DNA of 13,243 nt, taken from positions 1 to 13,243 of the forward strand of contig JALOPC010000013.1 of NCBI GenBank assembly GCA_025454095.1, given 5' to 3'. Below are positions 1 through 7,358 of this stretch, piece after piece. The position numbers were made by a program, and so were the translations under genes. The first letter of the stretch is position 1; each line of letters starts with the position of its first letter. This stretch comes from Syntrophales bacterium (GTDB lineage: Bacteria > Desulfobacterota > Syntrophia > Syntrophales > UBA2192). Below the pieces are notes generated by a model. That model was not told the DNA's origin, made no database searches, and saw only the letters and a program-made list of their open reading frames with translations.

Positions 1-78
1 CCAGCTTCCCGGCTTCCTCTTCGAAAAAGGTCATAGGCCTTGCAAGCAATATAAGGAAGGGTTACACTCCAGCCCATC

Positions 79-1356
79 ATGCCCTACGAATTTTTTGTCA
101 GCCTCCGGTATCTCCGGGCCAGACGGAAACAGGTCTTTGTTTCCATCATCACCTTCATCTCCATGGCGGGCATCCTGCTGGGGGTCGCGGCGCTCATCAT
201 CGTGCTGGCCGTGATGAACGGCTTCGAGAAGGAGCTTCGCGACAAGATTCTGGGGATCAACGCCCACATCATCCTCATGGAGTACACGGGTCCCATGAAG
301 GACCACGACCGCGTCAAGAGCGAGATCGCCTCCGTACCGGGGGTTGTGGCCTCCACGCCGTTCATCTACAGCCAGGCGATGCTGAAAAACGGCGACAGCG
401 TGAGCGGCATCGTCATGCGGGGACTCTCGCCGGCGGATGCCCGGGACGTGATCAATTTGGGCCGGATGCTGGAGGGCCGCCTGGAAAACCTCGCGGCACG
501 GGAACGGGAAGCGCTGCAGATACCCAGGGCGCTGGCCGACGTCCCCGGCATCGTCCTCGGGAAGGAGCTGGCGCGCCACGTGGGGGCGTCCCTCTACGAC
601 GCGGTCCACGTCGTCTCGCCGCAGGGGATCGCCACCCCCCTGGGGATGGTTCCGCGGATGAAGAAATTCGTCGTCGTGGGCATTTTCGAGTCGGGCTTTT
701 ACGAGTACGATTCGAACCTGGCCTACATCGCCCTGCCCGACAGCCAGGAGTTCCTCGGCCTGGGCGACCGGGTCACGGGCCTTGAAATAAAAGTCGATAA
801 CATTTATAAGGCAAGGGAAATCGCCGGGGCGATCGAGATGAAGCTGGGCTACCCCTTCTGGGCGAGGGACTGGATGAAGATGAACCGGAACCTCTTCGCG
901 GCCCTGCGCCTGGAAAAGCGGGTCATGTTCATCATCGTGGGCCTGATCGTGCTCGTGGCGGGCTTCAACATCATCTGCACGCTGATCATGGTCGTCATGG
1001 AGAAGACCAAGGACATCGCGATCCTGAAATCCATGGGCGCCTCGGCGAACAGCATCATGAAGATTTTCATGCTTCAGGGGGTCATCATCGGGGGCATCGG
1101 AACGCTCCTGGGAACCATCCTGGGGCTCACGGTCGCCTGGAACATCGGGCCCATCACCCGGTCCATCGAGAACCTCTTCGGGTTCAAGATCCTGCCCGGG
1201 GACGTCTACTACCTGAGCGAGCTGCCGGCGCTCGTCAACTACGAGGACGTGGCGATCATTGTCGCGGGCAGCCTTCTCGTCAGCCTGCTGGCGACCATCT
1301 ACCCGGCCCGGAACGCGTCGAGGCTTGATCCCGCGGAGGCAATCCGGTATGAGTAA
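79..1356 (+). CDS. lolC: Lipoprotein-releasing ABC transporter permease, LolC/LolE family
   Basis: Inner-membrane permease that, with the ATPase LolD, extracts outer-membrane lipoproteins and passes them to the periplasmic carrier LolA. The 425-residue protein has the MacB/FtsX-type layout: a first membrane helix at about 20-47 (running into [13 protein letters not shown]), a periplasmic domain at about 48-278, and three more helices at about 282-307, 328-355 and 390-408. It ends in the family hallmark PAEAIRYE. The sequence following the second helix, [15 protein letters not shown] (308-322), is the typical coupling region. The length matches LolC/LolE (about 400-415). ATG 79 is the first start after in-frame stops at 34 and 52; a purine-rich AAGGAAGG lies at 54-60, further upstream than ideal. 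The stop overlaps lolD by 8 nt. Only one permease gene is present, so it may act as a homodimer or hybrid LolF-type subunit, unless a second copy lies elsewhere. Codons 235-244 are unusually AT-rich because they overlap a promoter-like element. Confidence 0.93.
   Translation: MPYEFFVSLRYLRARRKQVFVSIITFISMAGILLGVAALIIVLAVMNGFEKELRDKILGINAHIILMEYTGPMKDHDRVKSEIASVPGVVASTPFIYSQAMLKNGDSVSGIVMRGLSPADARDVINLGRMLEGRLENLAAREREALQIPRALADVPGIVLGKELARHVGASLYDAVHVVSPQGIATPLGMVPRMKKFVVVGIFESGFYEYDSNLAYIALPDSQEFLGLGDRVTGLEIKVDNIYKAREIAGAIEMKLGYPFWARDWMKMNRNLFAALRLEKRVMFIIVGLIVLVAGFNIICTLIMVVMEKTKDIAILKSMGASANSIMKIFMLQGVIIGGIGTLLGTILGLTVAWNIGPITRSIENLFGFKILPGDVYYLSELPALVNYEDVAIIVAGSLLVSLLATIYPARNASRLDPAEAIRYE
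782..810 (+). promoter_or_regulatory. Candidate internal sigma70-type promoter within lolC
   Basis: TTGAAA (782-787) and TATAAG (805-810) are separated by exactly 17 nt, matching 10 of 12 consensus positions for a housekeeping sigma factor. A purine-rich stretch at 813-818 would hold the transcription start. The element sits in a patch (781-810) with only 7 G/C of 30 bases, inside a gene that is otherwise very GC-rich, and uses AT-ending codons its surroundings avoid. It points towards lolD, bamA and the lpx genes, so it could give them transcription independent of the lolC upstream promoter. Sequence-based only. Confidence 0.45.
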
Positions 1357-2041
1357 GGCGGCGGGCGGCCGGATCGAGATCCGGAACCTCAGCAAGACGT
1401 ACATGATGGACGGCACGCGGATCGACGCCCTGAAAGGGGTCAACCTCGACATCGCCCGGGGCGACTCGCTTGCCATCCTCGGCGTCTCGGGGGCGGGCAA
1501 GAGCACACTGCTGCACATCCTCGGGACGCTGGATCACCCGACGGAGGGGACCTTCCTCTACGACGGGGTGAGCATCTTCGAGTGGAACGAAAAGAAACTG
1601 GCGGAGTTCCGGAACCGGAAAGTGGGGTTCGTCTTCCAGTTCCACCACCTGCTGCCGGAGTTCACGAGCCTCGAGAACACGATGATGCCGGCGCTCATCG
1701 CCGGGCTGACGCGCGGTGAGGCACGCCGAAAGGCCGAGGCCATCCTCGACGAGGTGGGGCTCACGGAGCGGAGGGTCCACAAGCCCGGCGAGCTCTCGGG
1801 CGGCGAGCAGCAGCGGGTGGCCGTGGCGAGGGCCCTCGTGATGGAGCCCGAAATGCTGCTGGCCGACGAGCCGACGGGAAACCTCGACTCGGAGACGGGC
1901 ACGAAAATCCACGAGATGCTCGTCAACCTGAACCGGACCCGGGGGATCACGCTCGTCGTGGTCACCCACAACCAGTCGCTGGCGGACCGCATGTCGCGAT
2001 GCATCGGCTTGCGCGACGGACGGATCGTGAAGGGTGAGTGA
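1349..2041 (+). CDS. lolD: Lipoprotein-releasing system ATP-binding protein LolD
   Basis: Cytoplasmic ATPase that powers lipoprotein release by the Lol permease. The 230-residue protein is a complete single nucleotide-binding domain: Walker [10 protein letters not shown] at 45-53, Q-loop glutamine Q97 in [14 protein letters not shown] signature LSGGEQQ at 149-155, Walker B MLLADEP at 169-175 with catalytic E174, the D-loop GNLD and the switch histidine H207 (VVTHN). The [10 protein letters not shown] stretch is characteristic of LolD among the MacB/LolD/FtsE ATPases. Start ATG 1349 lies inside the end of lolC (8-nt overlap) and has GGAGG at 1335-1339, 9 nt upstream, which argues against longer in-frame versions. 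Its stop sits 1 nt before the bamA ATG, so translation of the three genes is probably coupled. Pairing with lolC separates it from MacB-type export ATPases. Confidence 0.95.
   Translation: MSKAAGGRIEIRNLSKTYMMDGTRIDALKGVNLDIARGDSLAILGVSGAGKSTLLHILGTLDHPTEGTFLYDGVSIFEWNEKKLAEFRNRKVGFVFQFHHLLPEFTSLENTMMPALIAGLTRGEARRKAEAILDEVGLTERRVHKPGELSGGEQQRVAVARALVMEPEMLLADEPTGNLDSETGTKIHEMLVNLNRTRGITLVVVTHNQSLADRMSRCIGLRDGRIVKGE
2029..2038 (+). promoter_or_regulatory. Shine-Dalgarno sequence choosing the bamA start
   Basis: GAAGGGTGAG lies at the very end of lolD. Its AAGGG core (2030-2034) is 8 nt before ATG 2043, the usual distance. An in-frame GTG at 2034 would fall within this element and have no ribosome site of its own, so ATG 2043 is preferred. 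Confidence 0.6.
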
Positions 2042-2042
2042 T

Positions 2043-4691
2043 ATGACCGTACCCGGAAAACCCCGTGCCCTGGCAATACTGTTGATCCTGGCCTGCCTTC
2101 TCGCCGCACCCCTGGAGGCCCTTGCCCAGAGGATCGCCGTCTTCCCCTTCGACATCTACAGCGAGCGGGACGCGACCCTTCTGCGCAACGCCATCTACAA
2201 CAGCATGACCCTCGAGCTCGGCAAGGTCCGGACGGTTCAGGTCGTCCCGAGAGACCAGTTCGCCGCGCTCGTCGGCGGGAAGAAGGCCGACGAGGAGCTC
2301 GCGGTTTCCGTGGGCAGGCAGGTCAAGGCCGACTACGTGATCCTCGGGAGCCTCACCCAGCTCGGCACGCGGGTGAGCCTCGACGCCAAGGCCGTCAACG
2401 TGGAGACGGGCGCCGCGATCACGGGCCTCTTCGCCCAGGGGACGGGCATCGAGAACACGGGGGCCTTCGCGGCCCAGCTGGCGCGGGAGGTCCTCGCCCG
2501 GGTCTCGGGCAGGCAGGTCGTCGCCCGGGTGGAGCTTTCGGGCAACCGCCGGATCGAGAACACCGTCATCTTCAACGCGCTCAAGAGCGCGAAGGGGAAA
2601 CTCTTCTCCGAGGAAGACCTCTCGGCCGACATCCGGGCCATCTACCGGATGGGCTACTTCAGCGACGTGAAGGCCGACGTGACGGACTCGCCGGACGGCA
2701 AGGTGATCACCTTCCTGCTCGACGAGCGCCCCTTCGTCAACGACATCCGCATCAAGGGCAACGAGGCCCTGTCGTCGGACGACATCCGCGGCTCCCTGTC
2801 GTTCAAGGCCAAGCAGGTCTACAACCCCGACCGGATCAAGGCCGACACGGACAAGATCAAGGCCCTCTACGACGACAAGGGGTACTTCAACGCCGAAATC
2901 TCCTTTGCGACGGAGAAGGTCCGGGAGCGGGACATCAACGTCGTCATCGACATCAAGGAGAACGAGCTGCTCTACGTGAAGAGCATCGAGTTCGCAGGCA
3001 ACCAGGCCTTCACGGACAAGGAGTTGAAAAAGCTCATGGAGACCTCGGAGTGGACGATGTTCTCCTGGCTCACGGACTCGGGGCTCCTCAAGAAGGAGAA
3101 GCTGCGCGACGGCCTCAACCGGGTGAAGGTCTTCTACATGAACAACGGATACATCCAGGCCCAGGTGGGCGAGCCGGACATCACCCACGACAAGAAGTGG
3201 ATCTACGTGAAGATCCTGATTTCCGAGGGCAGGCAGTTCAAGGTCGGCAAGGTCGAGATCACGGGTGACGGCATCTCGGTACCGAGGCAGGAGCTCCTCG
3301 ACAGGCTCAACATCCGCAAGAAGGACTACTTCGACCGGGAGGCCATCGCCAAGGACATCGACTACCTCACGCGGATGACCCAGAACGACGGGTATGCCTA
3401 CGCCGAGATCAGCCCAAAGACCCAGACGAATGACGCCGAGCAGAAAGTCGACATCACCTACAACATCAAGAAAGGCAACCTGGTCTATTTCAACCGGGTC
3501 AACATCACCGGCAACACGAAGACGCGCGACAAGGTCATCCGGCGGCAGCTCGATTTCACCGAAGGGGATCTCTACAACAGCGACAAGCTCAAGAACAGCT
3601 ACGCCCGGCTCAACCGGCTGCGCTACTTCGAAGAGGTGAACTTCCAGACCGCCAAGGGACCCGAGGAAAACCTGACGGACATCAACATCGGCGTCAAGGA
3701 GCGCCCGACAGGGCTCTTCTCGATCGGCGCGGGATACAGCGGCCAGGACGGTGCCATGATCATGGCCCAGATCGCCCAGCAGAACCTCTTCGGCCGGGGC
3801 CAGAGCCTGAGTCTCCAGACCTCCCTGGGAACGGAAAACAGCACGATCGACCTCTCCTTCACCGAGCCCTACCTCTTCGACATGCCCCTCTGGATGAAGG
3901 CGGACATCTGGAAGGCCTACCGGGAGTACGACACCTACGATCTCGACACGCGGGGGTTCGGCGTCACCTTCGGCTACCCCGTTTGGGAAAAGATCATGGG
4001 TTATCTCGGCTACAAGTTCGCAATCAACGACGTGACGGACGTGCTTCCCACGGCGGCGCAGGATATCAAGGACCAGCAGGGCGAAACGACCCAGAGCGGC
4101 ATCCTGACGGCTCTGGCCCGGGACACCACCGACGACGCGGTCTTCCCGACCACGGGCTCGCGCAACCGCCTGTCCGGCGATTTCTACGGCGGCGTCTTCG
4201 GAGGGGATGTCGCCTTCGGGAAATACAACGGCGCCACGTCCTGGTTCTTCAAGGTCCCGCCCTTCGGGGAAGACCTCGTCTTTTCGCCCCGCGCCCGGAT
4301 CGGCTATATCCAGGCCTTCGAGGGCAAGGAAATCCCCATCTACGAGCGCTACATCCTGGGCGGCCTCAACTCCCTCCGGGGACTGAAAGACGTGGGGCCA
4401 CGCGATCCCGTGACGGGGGACGTCATCGGCGGCACGACGATGCTGGTCTTCAACTTCGAGTTGATCTTCCCGCTCATCAAGAACGCCGGCATGAAGGGGG
4501 TCGTCTTCTTCGACACGGGCAACGCGTGGGAGAACGAGTACGACCTGGGTGACATGCGGAAAACGGCGGGCGCCGGCATTCGCTGGTACTCCCCCATCGG
4601 GCCGCTGCGACTCGAGTGGGGCTACGTGCTGGACCCGAAAGAAGGGGAGCCGGCCTACCGCTGGGACTTCACGATCGGGTGGTTCATGTAA
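2043..4691 (+). CDS. bamA: Outer-membrane protein assembly factor BamA with extra N-terminal domain
   Basis: Essential Omp85-family beta-barrel that inserts outer-membrane proteins, including LptD. The 882-residue protein has a signal peptide (hydrophobic core about 9-22, likely cleavage after ALA at 28), then an extra domain at about 29-155, five POTRA repeats starting near 158, 230, 309, 398 and 480 (each opening with a strand such as VARVELSGN, VNDIRIKGN or VKSIEFAGN), and a C-terminal barrel at about 557-882. SLRGL at 777-781 is the counterpart of the VRGF loop-6 motif; the end, RWDFTIGWFM, is an aromatic-rich last strand. E. coli BamA is 810 residues and lacks the extra domain, which resembles TolB-N/CsgG/FlgO-type folds (IAVFPF, VVPRDQF, KADYVILGSL, VNVETG). 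ATG 2043 is chosen over GTG 2034 by its ribosome site. It follows lolD by 1 nt and precedes skp, the usual chaperone neighbour. Confidence 0.96.
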   Translation: MTVPGKPRALAILLILACLLAAPLEALAQRIAVFPFDIYSERDATLLRNAIYNSMTLELGKVRTVQVVPRDQFAALVGGKKADEELAVSVGRQVKADYVILGSLTQLGTRVSLDAKAVNVETGAAITGLFAQGTGIENTGAFAAQLAREVLARVSGRQVVARVELSGNRRIENTVIFNALKSAKGKLFSEEDLSADIRAIYRMGYFSDVKADVTDSPDGKVITFLLDERPFVNDIRIKGNEALSSDDIRGSLSFKAKQVYNPDRIKADTDKIKALYDDKGYFNAEISFATEKVRERDINVVIDIKENELLYVKSIEFAGNQAFTDKELKKLMETSEWTMFSWLTDSGLLKKEKLRDGLNRVKVFYMNNGYIQAQVGEPDITHDKKWIYVKILISEGRQFKVGKVEITGDGISVPRQELLDRLNIRKKDYFDREAIAKDIDYLTRMTQNDGYAYAEISPKTQTNDAEQKVDITYNIKKGNLVYFNRVNITGNTKTRDKVIRRQLDFTEGDLYNSDKLKNSYARLNRLRYFEEVNFQTAKGPEENLTDINIGVKERPTGLFSIGAGYSGQDGAMIMAQIAQQNLFGRGQSLSLQTSLGTENSTIDLSFTEPYLFDMPLWMKADIWKAYREYDTYDLDTRGFGVTFGYPVWEKIMGYLGYKFAINDVTDVLPTAAQDIKDQQGETTQSGILTALARDTTDDAVFPTTGSRNRLSGDFYGGVFGGDVAFGKYNGATSWFFKVPPFGEDLVFSPRARIGYIQAFEGKEIPIYERYILGGLNSLRGLKDVGPRDPVTGDVIGGTTMLVFNFELIFPLIKNAGMKGVVFFDTGNAWENEYDLGDMRKTAGAGIRWYSPIGPLRLEWGYVLDPKEGEPAYRWDFTIGWFM

Positions 4692-4697
4692 ACAACA

Positions 4698-4794
4698 GGC
4701 AGAAGGCGTAAGCCAAAAGACAGAAGGCGAAGGGCGAACGGACATGACAAATGAAATCTTGTTCCCTGCCGCCTTTAGCCGTAAGCCCTCTGCC
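4698..4794. repeat. Imperfect inverted repeat with short word repeats, bamA-skp spacer
   Basis: The left arm 4698-4727 and the reverse complement of 4765-4794 agree at 22 of 30 positions, with a 37-nt loop, so the transcript could fold into a long imperfect hairpin. Within it CAGAAGGCG occurs at 4700-4708 and 4721-4729, GTAAGCC at 4708-4714 and 4781-4787, and the right side reads as repeated TTAGCC/TAAGCC words. There is no T-tract, so it is not a typical intrinsic terminator. It could modulate bamA versus skp transcript levels, or be a passive repeat remnant. Confidence 0.6.
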
Positions 4795-4827
4795 CTTAGC
4801 CCATTATTTATCAAGGAGACCCATACC

Positions 4828-5382
4828 ATGAAAAAGCATCTGACCCTCATCGGCCTTCTGGCGATCGCCGCCGTCTTTGCGTTTTCGGCCACGGAGGCCG
4901 CCGCCCAGAAGATCGGCTTCATCAACATGCGGGTGATCATCCACGATTCCGAGGCCGGCAAGAAGGCATCGGTGGAGTTCAAGAAGGAAGTCGAGAAAAA
5001 GAAGTCCGACATCGCCAAGAAGGAAGAGGAACTCAAGAAACTCAAGGACGAACTCGAAAAGCAGAGGTCGGTGCTCACGGCGGATGCCTACCGGGACAAG
5101 GAGGCGGGTTACCAGACCAAGTTCCGCGACTACCAGCGCATGGTCCAGGACGCCAACGAGGCGCTGGCGCAGAAGGAGCAGGCCTTCACGTCGAAGATGA
5201 TCCCCGAGATCCTCAAGGTCGTCCAGAAGGTGGGCAAGGACGGGAAATACGACGCCATTCTCGACCTCAACAACCCCGTCATCGTCTACCACGACCAGGA
5301 GGACAACCTCACGAAGAAGATCATCGAGGAGTACAACAAGGGCGCCGGGAAATCAGCAGCCCCCGCCAAGGGCAAGAAGTAG
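4828..5382 (+). CDS. skp: Periplasmic OmpH/Skp-family chaperone
   Basis: Periplasmic holdase that keeps unfolded outer-membrane proteins soluble on the way to BamA. The 184-residue product has a clear signal peptide (MKKHLTLIGLLAIAAVFAF, cleavage most likely after AAA at 26), a short first strand QKIGFINMRVII typical of OmpH proteins, and a long charged coiled-coil hairpin from about 44 to 135 rich in Lys/Glu heptads, which forms the tentacle of the Skp trimer. A second short strand region (DAILDLNNPVIVYHD) closes the body. The tail is Lys/Ala-rich (KSAAPAKGKK). E. coli Skp is 161 residues, so this is slightly longer. ATG 4828 has a strong AAGGAG at 4813-4818, 9 nt upstream; upstream in-frame codons lack signal-peptide character. 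It is placed between bamA and lpxD, as in many proteobacteria. Confidence 0.93.
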   Translation: MKKHLTLIGLLAIAAVFAFSATEAAAQKIGFINMRVIIHDSEAGKKASVEFKKEVEKKKSDIAKKEEELKKLKDELEKQRSVLTADAYRDKEAGYQTKFRDYQRMVQDANEALAQKEQAFTSKMIPEILKVVQKVGKDGKYDAILDLNNPVIVYHDQEDNLTKKIIEEYNKGAGKSAAPAKGKK

Positions 5383-5399
5383 CCCGGGCGGACCGAATC

Positions 5400-5406
5400 G
5401 GTGATC
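5400..5406 (+). promoter_or_regulatory. Extended anti-SD match (GGTGATC) choosing the lpxD start
   Basis: GGTGATC equals the 3' half of the full Shine-Dalgarno complement AAGGAGGTGATC. In that register the last G of the core is 8 nt before ATG 5410. The in-frame GTG at 5401 lies inside this element, so ATG 5410 is the better start. Confidence 0.45.
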
Positions 5407-5409
5407 TCC

Positions 5410-6441
5410 ATGGGGAAGACCCTCTCCGAAATCGCAGCGTTTCTTCAGGCAGCCGTCGTGGGGGACGGCGCCGTCGAGATCCGCGACATCAAGGGGCTGG
5501 ACGAGGCCGGCGAGGGGGACCTCACGTTCCTCGCCAACCCGAAGTACCGCAAGAAAATCGCCACGACGGCCGCCTCGGCGATCCTCGTGTCGGCGCCCGT
5601 CGAAGGGACGGGCAAGAACTTCATCGTCGTGAAGGACCCCTACGCGGCCCTCGCCCGGCTGCTTGCGCTTTTCTACCCGGAAGAACGCGATTTCCAGGGC
5701 GTGAGCCCCGCGGCCTTCATCGGCCCCGGCGCCCTCGTCGCGGAAGGGGCCACCGTCTACCCGGGGGTCTACGTGGGTGAGGGCGCCCGGGTCGGCCGGG
5801 GCACCGTCCTGTACCCCGGCGTCTACGTCGGGCACGGCGCCTCCGTGGGCGAGGACTGCACCCTGTACCCGAACGTGACGGTCTACCGCCGCTGCCTCAT
5901 CGGCAGCCGCGTGATCCTGCATGCGGGTGTTGTCGTGGGGAGCGACGGGTTCGGGTTCGCCAACCCCGGCATCGAGAACCGCAAGGTTCCCCAGGTGGGC
6001 ATCGTCCAGATCGACGACGACGTGGAGATCCAGGCCAACACGACGATCGACCGGGGCACCCTGGGAAAGACCTGGATCCAGCGCGGCGCCAAGATCGACA
6101 ACCTCGTCCAGATCGCCCACAACGTCGTCATCGGCGAGAACTCGATCGTCGTGGCCCAGGTGGGCATCTCGGGCAGCACCCGTCTGGGCAAGCGCGTCAT
6201 CATCGGCGGCCAGGCGGGGCTCGTGGGGCACATCCACGTCGGCGACAACGTCATGATCGCGGCCCGGGCCGGCATCAACAAGGACATCCCCGCCTCGCGC
6301 ATCATGTCCGGCGCACCGGCCATCCCCCATGCGGAGTGGCTGCGCCTCAACGCCCACATCCTGCGCCTCCCGGAGATGCACAAGACCGTACAGGAACTCC
6401 GGAAGAAGATCGAAGAGCTCGAAAAGAAACTCAACCCGTAA
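5410..6441 (+). CDS. lpxD: UDP-3-acyl-glucosamine N-acyltransferase LpxD
   Basis: Cytoplasmic acyltransferase of the third lipid A step, transferring a 3-hydroxyacyl chain from ACP to the 2-amino group of the LpxC product. The protein has 343 residues (E. coli 341). The N-terminal uridine-binding domain (about 1-95) carries the family signature [11 protein letters not shown] at 36-46. Residues about 98-300 form the left-handed beta helix of hexapeptide repeats, with [12 protein letters not shown] at 231-242; H237 corresponds to the catalytic H239 of E. coli. A C-terminal helix (about 321-342, [17 protein letters not shown]) completes the trimer-associated tail. The start is ATG 5410, set by an extended ribosome site; GTG 5401 would add three residues. 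It lies 27 nt after skp and 15 nt before lpxA. If GnnA/GnnB work as proposed, its natural substrate would be the 3-N-acylated diamino sugar, giving two amide chains per sugar. Confidence 0.96.
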   Translation: MGKTLSEIAAFLQAAVVGDGAVEIRDIKGLDEAGEGDLTFLANPKYRKKIATTAASAILVSAPVEGTGKNFIVVKDPYAALARLLALFYPEERDFQGVSPAAFIGPGALVAEGATVYPGVYVGEGARVGRGTVLYPGVYVGHGASVGEDCTLYPNVTVYRRCLIGSRVILHAGVVVGSDGFGFANPGIENRKVPQVGIVQIDDDVEIQANTTIDRGTLGKTWIQRGAKIDNLVQIAHNVVIGENSIVVAQVGISGSTRLGKRVIIGGQAGLVGHIHVGDNVMIAARAGINKDIPASRIMSGAPAIPHAEWLRLNAHILRLPEMHKTVQELRKKIEELEKKLNP

Positions 6442-6456
6442 GAGAGAACACGGCTT

Positions 6457-7230
6457 ATGAACATACACCCGTCTGCAGTCATATCGCCCGACGCGAAACT
6501 CGCCGAAGGCGTGGAGGTAGGCCCGTTCAGCGTGATCGGGCCCAGCGTCTCGATCGGGAAAGGGACCGTCATCGGCTCCCACGTCGTGATCCAGAGCCAC
6601 ACGGACATCGGCGAGAACAACCGCATCCTCCAGTTCGCCTCCGTGGGGGCCCCGCCCCAGGACCTCAAATACAAGGGCGAGGAGACGCGCGTCGTCATCG
6701 GCAACAACAACACGATCCGCGAATTCGTGACGATCAACCGCTCCACCACGGCCGACATCGGGGTCACGAAGATCGGCAGCAACAACCTGATCATGGCTTA
6801 CTGCCACGTGGCCCACAACTGCCTGCTCGAGGACAACATCGTCATGGCCAACGCGGCCAACCTGGCCGGGCACATCCACGTGGAGCGCTTCGCCATCATC
6901 GGCGGGCTGACCGGCATCCACCAGTTCTCGCGGATCGGGCAGCACTGCATCATCGGCGGGGCCTCCGCGGTGACCAAGGACGTCCCGCCCTACACGACGG
7001 CGGCGGGCCATTACGCCTCGCTCTACGGTCTCAACCTCATCGGCCTGAAGCGCAGGGGCTTCTCCGAGGAGACCATTGCCGCCCTGAAGAAAGCCTACAA
7101 GATCTTCTTCCGCTCGTCGCTCACGGTGGCCAAGGCCGTCGCACAGGCCCGCGCCGAGGTAGCCGACCTGCCCGAAGTGCGGACCTTCATCGAGTTCATC
7201 GAGACGTCGAAGCGGGGAGTCACGAGATAG
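6457..7230 (+). CDS. lpxA: UDP-N-acetylglucosamine (or 3-amino analogue) acyltransferase LpxA
   Basis: First lipid A acyltransferase, loading a 3-hydroxyacyl chain from ACP onto position 3 of the UDP sugar. The 257-residue protein (E. coli 262) has hexapeptide-repeat beta-helix sequence to about residue 185, then the helical tail beginning LKRRGFSEE. Catalytic H120 (in CHVAHNC, matching E. coli H125), H117 (E. coli H122), Q68 in QDLKYKGE and N193 are present. At the acyl-chain ruler, G168 aligns with E. coli G173, consistent with a long chain of about C14 or more, whereas the residue matching E. coli H191 is Y186. ATG 6457 has only a modest purine run (AGAGAG, 6441-6446). fabZ, often found between lpxD and lpxA, is absent. 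Because gnnA and gnnB follow directly, the true acceptor may be UDP-GlcNAc3N, giving an amide rather than an ester. Confidence 0.95.
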   Translation: MNIHPSAVISPDAKLAEGVEVGPFSVIGPSVSIGKGTVIGSHVVIQSHTDIGENNRILQFASVGAPPQDLKYKGEETRVVIGNNNTIREFVTINRSTTADIGVTKIGSNNLIMAYCHVAHNCLLEDNIVMANAANLAGHIHVERFAIIGGLTGIHQFSRIGQHCIIGGASAVTKDVPPYTTAAGHYASLYGLNLIGLKRRGFSEETIAALKKAYKIFFRSSLTVAKAVAQARAEVADLPEVRTFIEFIETSKRGVTR

Positions 7231-7264
7231 GGGATCGGGTCTAGGGTATCGGGTATAGGGTTTG
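7231..7264. repeat. Degenerate G-rich heptamer tandem repeat after lpxA
   Basis: Immediately after the lpxA stop the sequence reads as GGGATC, GGGTCTA, GGGTATC, GGGTATA, GGGTTTG: four seven-base units of the form GGGTNTN preceded by one six-base unit. The rest of the 128-nt lpxA-gnnA spacer (to 7358) holds a small possible hairpin (GGTTTGGA and TCCAACC, 7257-7281) and nothing else recognisable. Its role is unknown; the four evenly spaced G-triplets could in principle stack as a weak quadruplex on the coding strand or mRNA. Confidence 0.6.
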
Positions 7265-7358
7265 GAAAAGACCTCCAACCTTCTGACGTTCATGCCCTCT
7301 TCCCGTCGATCCGTCGGACCCGGCAGCATCGCCCGAGAACAGCGATCATGGACAGGAA

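Noticed and set aside
1..78. Possible end of an upstream gene (frame 1 open to a TAG at 34-36) and a TTGCAA-N17-TACACT promoter-like pair at 40-68
   Set aside because: Eleven codons without recognisable sequence cannot be assigned. The promoter-like pair matches only 8 of 12 positions and would start transcription only a few bases before the lolC ATG, excluding the purine-rich ribosome-site candidate at 54-60.
4549..4827. Upstream in-frame extension of skp overlapping the end of bamA
   Set aside because: The extension lacks family sequence, would bury the signal peptide, and ATG 4828 has an ideal AAGGAG 9 nt upstream.
1962..5078. Very long open frame on the minus strand (over 1000 codons) opposite bamA and skp
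   Set aside because: It lies antisense to genes with unmistakable domain signatures; its translation is a low-complexity Asp/Val/Leu/Gly/Glu/Arg mix with no motifs, as expected from GC-rich codon bias on the opposite strand. The same holds for the other long antisense frames, for example 5353-7371 and 10684-12339.
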